From the NCBI GenBank assembly GCA_015039465.1, contig MU130542.1, positions 330,051 to 350,718 of the forward strand: a stretch of DNA of 20,668 bases, in the 5' to 3' direction. Under the pieces are notes generated by a model. That model made no database searches, had not been told where the DNA came from, and worked only from the letters and a program-made list of their open reading frames with translations. Made by a program: the position numbers and the translations under genes. The DNA comes from Phlegmacium glaucopus (Eukaryota; Basidiomycota; Agaricomycetes; Agaricales; Cortinariaceae). How positions within the stretch are numbered: position 1 is the first letter of the stretch; each line of letters begins with the position of its first letter. Below are positions 1 to 8,913 of the stretch, piece after piece.

Positions 1-786
1 CTCGCTGCCAACGACCTACTCTTTGCACAGTTCACCTAACACGCCTCTTACCTTTACTATTGGTTTCTCTAATTGCTCTACAAGCTTCCGCTTTAACCTC
101 ACCTTATAGCTCAACTGTTCGTTCGTCACCTTTACTTCGCTCTTAAGGATTTCAACCTGTCCCTCTGCGACGACAAAGTCCTTGTCATGAAGTACCTCGA
201 CAACGACCATATGCTTCACTTCCTTACCCTCGTCGAAAAGACCTTGTTCAAGTTTTTACAAGACCTGGTCTAACCGTTACTAGCCCACCCCCCCTTTCTT
301 GCTAACTGCTTCCTCACCTCCCGGTTAACGACCTTTTCTGAGTTAGGGGTCTACGCGCGTCGGCTCTTTTCCAACCGGCTGGAGCTGTTTCTGTTAGTAA
401 CCTTCCGGTCCGCAGGAGCCGTTTCCTAAGTATGTCTCACCCGTAGTATGTAGTCGGTTAAAAAACTTCCCCAACTATTTGCTTTAGGTTGTAGCGATAG
501 TCGATGACGTGACTCCCCTCTCTAGCTCGTATAGTTGCTGGTATTCTAGGCAGATGCTTACCTTTTCCTCTAACTCCTATAGCTAAAGGCAAACTTTGCA
601 CCTAGACTTAACCCTGCCAAGCTAGTTAAAACCCTACTCCTATAAGAAAAGCTTACGTCCATGAGAGCCAGCTTCACCGAGGTAGAGCTGTATAGACGAT
701 GATCACGTGGTGGACTTCAGATGAGCGTACGAGACTTTCCTTTGTTTTTGTAGGAGGAGGAGTGAAAGTCAGTAGGACTAAGGACT
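1..786. CDS. C-terminal part of membrane protein A (mirrored)
   Basis: Complementing the text left to right, without reversing, from base 1 gives 261 codons and a TGA at 784-786, in frame with the 563 codons of 6096-4408, for a total of 824 residues. The translation starts ERRLLDEKRVKW and is collinear with residues from about 560 to the C-terminus of membrane protein B. It is a highly charged, Trp- and Glu/Lys-rich, probably helical cytosolic region with no membrane segment. Unlike copy B it lacks the 28-bp duplication and has GAT where B has a TAA, so the frame runs about 125 codons beyond the point where B is truncated. The TGA itself arises where copy B's relic reads FDGFDSDSDVNWIQ; a small deletion here makes it likely that this is also a premature stop. 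Confidence 0.85.
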
Positions 787-1396
787 AAGGACCTAAGTCC
801 GATGTTAAACACTAAATGGTACCCACTGGAGCTATAGAGCCCCAGCCAGACCTGGATGGGCGGTAGGTGGCACTAGGGGATAAATAGTTTAGATGGTTGT
901 TACTAAATTAGTGTAAGCGCTTTCTTTAAGCTGGGTTCAACTTGAGAAAGTGTATGTAAAAGTGCCTGCGACGGCTGAAATTGTACAGATGAGACTAGGT
1001 CTATCTGAACCCTTACTACGTTCTCAAAATTAGAGTAAGCAGCGAGGTTGTAGCCCGGTGTCAGAATTTGACTCTGAGTTTGTAAGGCCGTTTCTTCTAC
1101 CCGGAGAGCGTTAGTGAGATCCTAGTTGGTACTAAGTTGAATTGGGGAGTAGGTTCAGTAGTGAGTGCTAACTACTATATTGGGATATAGGTTGAGGGCC
1201 AGGAAGACTTAGACTAGTGGAAAGCAAACTCGGTCCCTAGGCCTTACTGTAACAATAGGTCAAATATCCTTGTCAGCTCCTGGTGTTTGTAAAAAATGTA
1301 CTGTATCTTAATGAACTACTTCGACCTCTTGCGATGCCATACGGTAATATAAGGCTTTACCTAGGTCTCAGACCTCCTAGGCTGAGCTTCCTTATC
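787..1396. pseudogene. Frameshifted tail of membrane protein A (mirrored)
   Basis: The complement read left to right continues to match the tail of copy B (14601-15360), through segments like WIQATICDLPWVTSIS and up to ERYGMPLYSEMDPESGG, ending at a TAG at 1394-1396. The frame is broken by at least two small deletions: one near 780-800, and one near 850 where copy B has two extra bases. Unrecognised introns could explain part of this, but no convincing splice pair was seen. The tail is about 190 residues in intact form and belongs to no family I can name. Confidence 0.7.
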
Positions 1397-1930
1397 AGGT
1401 GTAAGATGAAGAAATAGGTATGTAAAAGGGTGAACAAGCTCAAAAGATCGATTTGACCTAACTTATGTATAAATAATCTTACTTAAAGTACAAAATCAAC
1501 AAAACTACTGTGGAGAGCTTCATGCTTAATATTGTGAATCCGATAAACTTACTAACCACATGTTTGTGAACTTTGAAGACATCATAAGAGGGAACAAGAA
1601 AATTCCTGCTCTACGTTCCCGAAGGCTGGGATCAGAACAGATCGGTTTTACTCTACTATAGTTAAGAGCTCGTACCGCTACATAACATTTTTCAACAATA
1701 GATCGTGTACCTACCTATCGTACCTCTCTCCTCCCTGCTATCTCCTGAGCCTTATCTTAAAGTTAAACCAACTTAAATTGAATTTCTGCGCTCCCCGTCA
1801 TTTCATTCAACTGCTACACTTCCTAACCAGCTATTCATCGCAGAGACACTAGCTCCACCTACTTTGCCGTCTCTACTAGCTGCACCATATATGCTTATTA
1901 CCATGTGTTTGTAACACAACACGGCCTGCG
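1397..1930. other. Shared 3' flank between gene A and dynamin relic (mirrored)
   Basis: The reversed text is nearly identical to about 14110-14600. It has no open frame of note and probably holds the 3' untranslated end of gene A plus spacer. The match shows that the duplicated unit is continuous across this non-coding stretch. Confidence 0.75.
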
Positions 1931-3412
1931 CTCCCCCTACATTAAACCCTGCTGAAACCCTATCCCACCTAGCTCTCAATAGCGTCGTCTACTTTCAACG
2001 GCCTGTCAAGTGCTCATGCTTGAGACATTTGTATTTCAGCAAGTCTTGGTATAGTTTTAACTATTTGCCTTGGTTTATGAATGACTACGCGGGAGAGGTA
2101 CTGAAGTAGCTATATTTAGTAAAACCTATTTTATGGGAGGGCGGAAGAGCGTCTTAACCTTCCGCGATCCAGTTTTGTGCCAGGTCAAAGTGGGATCGAT
2201 GGCAGCAGGGTAAGGAGTGGGAGCGACACGTTTTTGACTCTACGGAACAGGGAAACTTGAAGACGAGTCCTTTAAGCCACGTCAGTATGCCTAACGACAC
2301 TCCTTAAAAAGAACTCGCTCTGCTTATCGAACCTACTTGGGTAGAAGTAACCCCTGGGGGGCTTAAAGTACTCGCTCCAACGAGCACTTGCATACTTCCT
2401 CCCTTCGCTAAAGTGGTGCGCCTAGCAGCCTTCCACCAAACCCATCTGGAAACTCCTCCAGTGCTCGAGCCCAATATATAAAAAGGTCAAGCAGAAAAGG
2501 TCCCTCAGACACTCTTCCGTTTTCTTTCTTATTTGATACTCATCCTTTCCTTCCTTCTCTAATTTTGTCTGGAAAAGCTTTAGTTCAGGCTATTTTACCT
2601 CGAGTTGGACAGGTGTTCTAATCTGCCAGAAGTTTATGAAAACTATCTGGCGCAGCTCGATGTCTGGTACCATTGCAGTAGCGTTTTCTTAAGGAGGAGA
2701 GAAAAAGACCGAACACGGGTACACTACGGATCGAATTACAGCGAACTTGACGCGGCGTATTGTGTCATGGTTAATGAAAGTCGCAAAGCAAAAGTAAAGC
2801 TCATTTCCTTCCGGTTAAACACAGAAGAGGTGAATCTTATGCTAGTCCGAAACACTCGTGTGGATCATACTACTGCTACTTCAACTCCCTATCAGAAGTA
2901 TCTTATTTACCCTGAACTTCTTGTATGGTTAGCAAGCGAAGGGAAGACCTACTATGAGGAACGGTTCCGCTACTCGTTGAACCAAGAGATCTCGGTTTTT
3001 TCTACTTGGTCTTTAATCGATTATTCCTCTGTTCCACTTCGGCATAATAAAAGTGTACACTGACGCTCGTTCTACTATGTCGAACCGAAAAATAAATTCG
3101 TCACTGGTTTGAAAACTGCTCCCGCTACAGTAACGATGAAGAGGATCGGGATGACTGTGAAAGTTAATTTGGAAAATCAAAAATATTTTCCTCTAATTCG
3201 TTCTCTTCTTTGTACTCTTTCGTACGTTGCGTGGCTTTACGGTGGAGTCCGGGTGACTAGACATTACCCTGTGTTAACAAACTCTTTGCATTGAGTCTTT
3301 GTTCCAGGAGAAACAGGATTAACAGATTCTTCAGAAAGGTTCCAAACAGTCCCCAGTTCTACCGAGAGACGCGAGCTACTTACGCAAGAAGTTGAACTCT
3401 AACTAGCATTTA
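1931..3412. pseudogene. Dynamin-like GTPase relic, copy 1 (mirrored)
   Basis: Read right to left, this encodes pieces of a fungal dynamin-family large GTPase (Mx/vacuolar-sorting type, membrane-remodelling). In order: VEERIHRAQRAIL (about 3400-3360), FSNNCVPLQISGPE (about 3290-3245, the segment just before the G3 region), GLIESVSRARRSSNDIALV, NQVAHRLGKEYHPEGKRTIG, an intron, GVLTKPDRI with an intact TKPD G4 motif at about 2853-2842, ILSDLISKR, a 64-nt intron (2571-2508), then the stalk from DELEKYITRARDLL through GVPNEDGFIQAIRLAQEKF and IYIDEVMERAHQ, an intron, and VRTREL. In-frame stops, frameshifts and loss of the G1/P-loop end show it is dead. The gene's 5' part is replaced by ABC-transporter sequence at about 3412-3420. 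Confidence 0.85.
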
Positions 3413-4400
3413 CTACGACTGCAACACCTCAGACCACCAGGGCCTATAGGGGCCAAACTTTGGCGGAACCCTAAGCCTCCAAAGCGACCATAGCTCACTC
3501 TCATCAAACAATTCTAGCCGGCACCGGACACACCTAAAGCGTTAAAAGACCCGACGTCTCTTCTTTTTTTATCCGTAATCCTTCTCTTTTTTTTCAATTT
3601 TGAACTTTGGGTGATTGTGGTATTCAACGCTGGGTTAGCAGTGGCTTTCGTAGTTTAAGCTTTGAAGGTGGTAGACGTCTATGCTTCTGGCCGGAACCCT
3701 TTGCTCTTGCCGTGGCTGCATCTGGTCCTCGCGAAGCCGCTCCATCTATTCCGGTGACCTTTGTGGTATACACGTAGGAAGTTGCTTTCGAGGCGCTTGT
3801 GGGCAGCTTTCCGTAGGAAGGTGACTTCGTAGCTTGACTCAGAACTTTTTCGAAGCTTGGGGTACCTGGCCTACAGTGCTTACAACTACTACCAGATTGT
3901 TAGTAGGAGTATTCATTTTTTTCTTCCTTTGTTTGGCTCCCATTCTTTTTCGAATGTAGTGTTTTAGGGGACCGGAAGGATAAGAAGTAGAGCGTGCGTC
4001 TGACTGGTGAAGGGATCGTGGGCGTTTCTGGCCGCGTTATCGGTTTGGGCGACGGTTGCAATTATCGGTTGAGGAGCACTTTCGGGTCTGGTTGAATTGT
4101 AGGTTGTAACGGTGTTGGTGTGTATAAACCGGTTCTTGTTGCCGTTACTCCAGGGACCGCAGGAGACGAAGAAAGTTGTGGAACGTACTCGAAGCTCAGC
4201 TTGGTACTAAATAGAACACAGTCCTGGTCTCTTTCTCTACAACTGGCGCGCCTCCAATAAGTCACGTAGCTCGACAGAAGGTAATACTTCATAAACTCAG
4301 GATATTCGTGTGGTAGCTCTTGACGCTACGACTCGTGCTCGGGTGGTTTAACCAAGTACTAGCTCCGAAACGTGCGGTCTCCTCTGAAGTTTCTCTTCGG
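3413..4400. pseudogene. ABC transporter (Ste6/ABCB-like) TMD fragment (mirrored)
   Basis: Read right to left, this region encodes parts of the second membrane domain of a full-size ABCB/Ste6-type exporter, the class that includes the fungal a-factor pheromone transporter. Visible pieces: FSLVLTQDKSWFDSK near 4220-4180, KEAEDARDLIAVVLGQICVV near 4170-4110, INIRDIRSMGFEA near 3890-3850, then VEGCLSTGVRGAFVEG and the helix GLIYLAEALLVYVGAVLV near 3830-3690, VTIGSQLM, an intron with a TTTTTCTTCTCTGCAG acceptor near 3553, and KIAKSTQATADLNKLLSLDT leading to HNVS at the start of NBD2. The NBD with its Walker motifs is absent: the sequence switches to dynamin at about 3415. At least one frameshift (near 3845) is present. 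Family assignment is from recall of the motif pattern. Confidence 0.65.
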
Positions 4401-4407
4401 ACCCTTC

Positions 4408-6096
4408 TCTTTCAATTGACGAGTGCATGAAATAATCACGTATAACCAAAGATTCTTCGTTTTGCTCCTTCTCTTTCCCCTTCTTAACAGTCGTTTCCCA
4501 ATGTAACCGCCGGGCCCGCCGGGCCCTACGGATGGTATCCCGTGTTCTCCTTGGCATGAGGATCCCCCCCTCAACAGTCGTTTCCCAATCGCCCCTTAAC
4601 CTCTGGACCCTACTGATGGTATCCTCCACCCTCATTGTCCAGCTGTTCTCTATGGTATATGCTTTGCTTATGTCGGCAGCTCCTAGTCGATACCGGATGC
4701 GCTCTAAGATCGACCGATGATGTTTTCGAAGTGAATCCACGTTATTTCTATCGCTGGATACTGGGTCGCCTTTGGGATCAATTCTGGCGTCAATTTCCAC
4801 TTCAAGTAGAAAGTGTCCGACATCAACGAGGGGCGCATTGGAATTTGTTGAGTAAAAAGTGTCAATCCCATTGTCTCGGGTGTAAACTCGTGTCGTACGC
4901 TCCTTGTGATCCAAAACTGTGATATATAGAATCCATTCTCCGAGTTTGTGACCCTTCGAATTCTCAGGTCCATTGTCCCCATTCCCGCGCCAATGTTCCC
5001 AATCTTCAAGTACAATCTCTTTGCGTTTCCGAGTCAAAGTGTAATACAGAGAAAGGTCAGGGTTGCGGAATGGCTCGATGAGCCCAGTGAACGACATGAT
5101 GATCTTCAGGAATTCTTGCGCTCGGGTGAGAGGCAGTACCTTGTATTTTAAGATTTCTTCATTGTCTTTGTTGCAAGTGGGAAGGGGTGAATATTCATCC
5201 GGTTCCAGAATAATCTCCAGCGGAGGCGCCGTCTTCGGACTCCCAACCCAAAAAACCAACCGAAATACAGAAAGCACAACTTCAACGCAGAGCCAACCAA
5301 CAGGACTGCCTGTCGATATGGAATTCTGTACGATGCTAAAACATCCAATATATCCCACAATAGATGCTATGATACCGATAAGGAGGAAGCATAGCAACAG
5401 CCATGTGCGTGCATCTGTTTGATATTTCTTCGTGTCGCGCTCGACGGCCGCTTCGATATCTGTATTAGGCGGCTGGTCTCCATTCTTAAGTTGAACAAGA
5501 TATTGTTCGGAAAGAGTGGTTATTCGTCTTTGTATGAGCAGCTGAATGAGCATGACGGTGATGAAGCCTCCAATAGCATGCAGAAGTGGAAATACCAGTG
5601 TCGTATCAAAAGTTAAACTGAGATATGGAGGGAAACTCATGACACATGAGAACGCGGTCATAAGCATCATGGAACCCCAATCAACGGACTTGTGGGATAC
5701 CCCAGTCATCCTGTTTCTGTCAATGTTGAGTTCCTGGATTAATTCGTCCATTCGAACCTCGATGATGTAGCGCCCTTGGTTCCTCCCTTTACCAGGCTCA
5801 ACCATAATCAAAGAAAGGTTATCTCCCTTCGGCTCGAATCCCACATCGCTAAGTATCTTTGCCCCTTCAATATCCCACAACGAGATGCAAGCGACCAACG
5901 TCTTGTATCCCGCGCTGACTATCCCAAGACTTCCGAAGATGGATATTGGCGCCATTGCTGCGCGATGCAATCCTCGTGAGAGTGCTGAGCTGACTTGGAC
6001 TTCGCATTGCTCTGTACCGAGCAGCGGAAGAAGGGCTGAAATATTTTGTATTCCGCCTGTAAGAAATGAACCTAATCCTCCACTACTGGATGACAT
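4408..6096 (-). CDS. Multi-pass membrane protein A (N-terminal 563 codons)
   Basis: Starts at the ATG at 6096 (MSSSSGGLGSFLTGG), the same start as paralogue B. As printed the frame runs to 4348, but the last 19 or so residues after SSIERE come from the mirrored segment and are spurious; the real continuation is at 1-786. About five hydrophobic segments are visible: residues about 52-72 (FGSLGIVSAGYKTLVACI), 142-162, 165-190, 233-258 (LLLCFLLIGIIASIVGYIG) and 266-288 (VGWLCVEVVLSVFRLVFWVG). A charged cytosolic region follows, with a conserved block RAQEFLKIIMSFTGLIEPF and EWILYITVLDHKERTTRVYT. No enzyme motif or named domain is recognised. Similar tandem families exist in mushrooms, but I cannot give a function. 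The gene has no introns in this part. Confidence 0.85.
4486..4622 (-). repeat. In-frame 87-bp partial duplication in gene A
   Basis: The string aacagtcgtttcccaat occurs at 4486-4502 and again at 4573-4589, and gatggtatcc follows both, giving an 87-bp period (29 codons). In the protein, a unit resembling DTISRVQRLRGDWETTVE is repeated as DTIRRARRARRLHWETTVK. Copy B lacks the second unit. The inserted unit includes the GC-rich direct repeat cgggcccgcc at about 4509-4526, unlike the surrounding composition. Confidence 0.8.
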
Positions 6097-6122
6097 GGCC
6101 GCACGATGAAAGATTTATTGTC

Positions 6123-6186
6123 GTAGGGAGTTCTTGTTGTAGGGGGTTCTTGTTGTAGGGGGTTCTTGTTGTAGGGAGTTCTTGAT
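6123..6186. repeat. 16-bp minisatellite, four units, upstream of gene A
   Basis: Four tandem copies of gtaggg(a/g)gttcttgtt, with the last ending in gat. The array begins 26 bp upstream of the gene A start codon, and the same unit recurs upstream of gene B (18310-18360 and about 19113-19160). Unit number and base changes differ between copies. Confidence 0.9.
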
Positions 6187-7540
6187 GAAGAATGGCTTAA
6201 TAGATCGCGAGAGTGGCGGCTTCGAAGCACGTCGAAAATGTACAATTCACGATGTCAATCTATTATCGTAATGAATTTTATTTTTGTCATGATTGACATA
6301 CCGTAGGTAAGTTGCCAGTCAATTATAATAACAACTGTGTGAATTGGAAGTCGGATTAGTGAGTGGATCAGCAATTCAAAATACACAGTTTAAATTTGCT
6401 CAATTTATTATCAACACATAGCTGGGACTGAGAATGATCTGCAAGGATCAGATAATACAGATATTGAGCGCTGAGCAGTGAATTTAGGGGCGGTGGGTGA
6501 TGAAGAGATTGTAGCCGAAAGTCGCCTGCTTCCTCCATATCTGCTGCTGAACGTGGGATCGCAGTTCGGTTTCCACCCCATTTTTAAGTTCATACTTTCG
6601 ATTTCTAGGAGTCATCAGGGTTGATACCTGAGCTGGCCACTCTGTTCTATCAAAAAGGTAGAGCACCGTAGTGGAAGAATCTTGCGCTGAAGAGGTTATT
6701 TGTGCATGGCCAGAGAGTTAACCAGATGATTAGCGTTCTGAATGAGTTGAGAGACTCCGAGAGAGGCAGTGAGTTGATCTCGATTTGAATCCCCGATAGT
6801 CATATGCCGTGGAACCCGTACTTACGCCCCCTCGTCGCACATCCGCATCATTTTAATGGCTCTCTGTCTCGTCTGTTCTTTTCCTTGTCCCACACGTTTC
6901 AAATTGGATCCTGTCACATTTTTCAACGCAAAAAGCTTCTGATCGACGATTACCCAAACAATCCGTGTCCTAACTGGTGATCTTCCATTGCGAAACGTCC
7001 ATCATTATGCTGTGATCTCTTTTTTTATGCGGTCTTTTGCTTGAACCGTTGTTAAACTGCGACTTCAGACGACATCCAGACGACTAAAGTCCTATTGCGG
7101 ACGACGACGACCACCAGGAAATAATCCAAGACCGCCGATAAGTTTATCATACCGACGATCCTTGGGAATTATTTTGATGATCATGTAAAAGTCAAGTACA
7201 TCACACTAGCCGGACGCGATGCCAATGTGGCGTTCAATGACAATGCGGCGTTCGACGACCCAGAGTAATTCAAGTGTTGCCGTGATGGGCTTAGAAAAAT
7301 ATAAGAAAAATGGCATGTGACTTTTTTTTTGTCTTCATAAATTCAGGGAAACGGTCTACTTATTTACCAAGGCTGTCAACACTGTCGCGGCGTTTGAACC
7401 CTCAACAATCCACGTTCAAGTCCAGACTCTGACTGGAAAACCGGGGAAGCCGAGTCTCTTGGGTCTCAGTCTCAGTCTTCCCCCAGTGGATCCCACATTG
7501 TTGAGCGTTGGCCTATCAAAGACGCTAACATGGCATGAGT
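6187..7540. repeat. Gene A upstream block (duplicated)
   Basis: Direct, diverged match to 19000-20255 (gene B upstream) and, for the first 650 bases, to 8890-9560. It should contain the promoter of gene A, which points left, but no TATA box is clear. A minus-strand reading near 6480-6660 (REWPAQ-like, then KYELKNGVETEL) is shared in decayed form by all three copies, so it may be an old coding exon. About 6821-7005 is absent from the gene B copy. The part from about 7020 to 7500 again matches about 19760-20230. No intact gene seen. Confidence 0.7.
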
Positions 7541-7736
7541 ATACTTTTGGTTGGGTCTTTGACTGCTGACAACTTATCTTGTGATGTTATCAAGTTTCTT
7601 CTGAAAAACCCACTACTCACCATCCCTCTCTAGAGTCTAAATACTTAACGGGTTCGGAGCCGACAACTGGGATAAGAATATCAGGAGGACAACTTCGTGA
7701 GAAGTTATCAGTCTCACGGTCCCATCTTCAAGTTTC

Positions 7737-7747
7737 TTTTATAAAAG
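7737..7747 (+). promoter_or_regulatory. TATA-like box of 7TM gene
   Basis: The sequence ttttataaaag lies about 40 bp before the ATG at 7786. That is close to the start codon, so the 5' leader would be short. Sequence-only evidence. Confidence 0.45.
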
Positions 7748-7785
7748 CTAAATTTAAAGGTGGCCCGCTGCTCGTTGCACTTGCT

Positions 7786-8719
7786 ATGTCCCTTGATCCT
7801 TCGTGGCGACCTGCTGAAGATGAGGTAACCATTCTCAATGAACGAACTTGGCTGGCAGGAATGATCCTGTCAGCTGCGGCCTATGGGATCGTCCTCACCC
7901 TATTCGTCCTTTCCCTCAAACAGCTTATCAGGACCATAACGAAGTATAACTACACCCAAAGGATGTTCTTCATCGTCTACATCACATTAATGTTCATCCT
8001 TGGAACGTTATTCGTGGGCGACATCGCCAAAATGACGCAACTCAGTTATATCGATTATCGTTTGTTTCCAGGAGGGCCAGGTCTGTATATTTTTTCCATC
8101 CAACGAACATTGTTTGCTAATTAATGTGTAGCGGCCTTTGAGGAACAAGAGTTCTCTATTCCTATTGATAAAATCTCTATTGTCTCATACGTGATTGGTA
8201 ACTGGCTAGCTGACGGGATGGTAGTGCGTAATCCATTCACTTCCATGTAGATTCTTCTCAATCACTCTTGACAGATATACCGCTACATGATCATTTACAG
8301 AAGCTCTCATCAATTCCCCTTTTGGATCGTCATGGCAATTCCTGTCCTTGCATACATGGCTTCTGTCTGTACGTTCAAACCCCAGGAGAGACTTGCCATT
8401 TTTCATCCTCTGACTATGTGCCTATCCAGCACTCAGTTTGGTATGGCTCGTTCAAGTATCAGCGCCGGCTTCTTCGCCATGGAGCAGTAGCGGCGCTATC
8501 AATTTCACTCCGCCATACTTCTGGATGTCGCTCTCCTTGAATATTTCGATGACGCTAGCAATCTGCGCTCGGCTCTTCCTTTTCAGATGGAGGATCACTA
8601 GAGTTCTAGGACCAAATCATGGCACCGAGTATACAAGTGTTGCTGCCATAATCGTTGAATCCTCTTTCCTGTATTCAGCATTCATATTGCTCTTCTTGAT
8701 TCCCATTCGCCCTCAATAA
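7786..8719 (+). CDS. Seven-helix membrane protein, Agaricomycete type
   Basis: Proposed exons: 7786-8080, 8132-8223, 8275-8368 and 8430-8719, with GT..AG introns of 51, 51 and 61 nt, giving 256 residues. Splicing joins hydrophobic segments in one frame: GMILSAAAYGIVLTLFVLSL (residues about 25-45), FFIVYITLMFILGTLFVGDI, the conserved-looking YVIGNWLADGM, FWIVMAIPVLAYMASVSLSL, PPYFWMSLSLNISMTLAICA and SVAAIIVESSFLYSAFILLF. The WLADG and GTEYTSVAAIIVES blocks resemble a large family of uncharacterised seven-helix proteins in mushrooms, from memory. No receptor function is shown. The frame ends early at a TAA (8717-8719): removing one base, the a at 8705, would continue as FALNNPIQNAFIQFMGEIQ to a gt donor at 8763. 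This is a one-base insertion or a sequencing error. Confidence 0.75.
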
Positions 8720-8913
8720 CCCGATTCAAAATGCGTTCATTCAATTCATGGGAGAAATACAGGTAAGTATCTCAGGTATCACACACACACAAGAACACAA
8801 ATCAATATTTCTTTCATATAATCTATATCATCGCTCCCCTTCTTATCACTTACCGTGTAGCGAATGGTACTGCTTGGGTCAACATGACCTCAGCGGACAT
8901 GGCTTCACGATGA
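8720..8913 (+). pseudogene. Decayed 3' end of 7TM gene
   Basis: After the frameshift, coding-like sequence runs to cag|gtaagt at 8762/8763. A last exon is then visible as YIIAPLLITYRVANGTAWVNM, at about 8829-8890, which is the usual final helix region of this family. No AG acceptor is in the right place; cataatcta at about 8818-8826 may be a lost one. The last codons before the TGA at 8911-8913 (MASR) come from the gene A/B upstream repeat, so the native C-terminus was replaced. Confidence 0.6.

Larger units (their letters stand above)
1..4407. other. Mirror segment: reversed without complementing
   Basis: Read right to left with no base complementing, this segment aligns collinearly with the direct sequence at about 12.58-16.65 kb. 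Reversed 1-60 ends ...cagcaaccgtcgctc, the same as the text before 16650. Reversed 2508-2571 reproduces the 64-nt intron at 13416-13479. Reversed 1400-1930 gives the region at about 14.1-14.6 kb. Reading the reversed text restores dynamin motifs (TKPD, ILSDLISKR), GT..AG introns and ABC-transporter helices. Joining base 1 to base 4408 continues the gene at 4408-6096 in frame and matches its paralogue across the join. Because both strands of the printed text are non-coding nonsense here, features inside are given with strand '.'; the true plus strand is the text read from 4407 down to 1. The block begins exactly at base 1, which points to alteration of the window string. Confidence 0.97.

Noticed and set aside
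16..219. 67-codon minus-strand frame, lysine- and glutamate-rich
   Set aside because: Mirror artefact over the tail of membrane protein A; the real reading is the complement taken left to right.
2605..3063. 152-codon plus-strand open frame
   Set aside because: It lies in the mirrored segment. Read backwards, the same bases are a dynamin relic, so the frame is an accident of the reversal.
3109..3294. 61-codon plus-strand frame
   Set aside because: In the mirrored dynamin relic; no motif and no support.
4062..4292. 76-codon minus-strand frame
   Set aside because: In the mirrored ABC-transporter fragment; the genuine reading there is right to left.
1..4407. Natural inversion, or a mirror-repeat structure such as H-DNA
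   Set aside because: An inversion would match as reverse complement, which it does not; H-DNA mirror repeats are short purine tracts, not kilobases of coding sequence.
4532..5979. Series of plus-strand frames opposite gene A (and 16220-18296 opposite gene B)
   Set aside because: Shadows of the long conserved minus-strand membrane-protein frames.
6770..6810. tRNA-like B box (gatttgaatcc)
   Set aside because: No A box at the right spacing and no cloverleaf could be drawn.
8788..8800. acacacacacac run
   Set aside because: Short microsatellite within a dead intron, nothing further.
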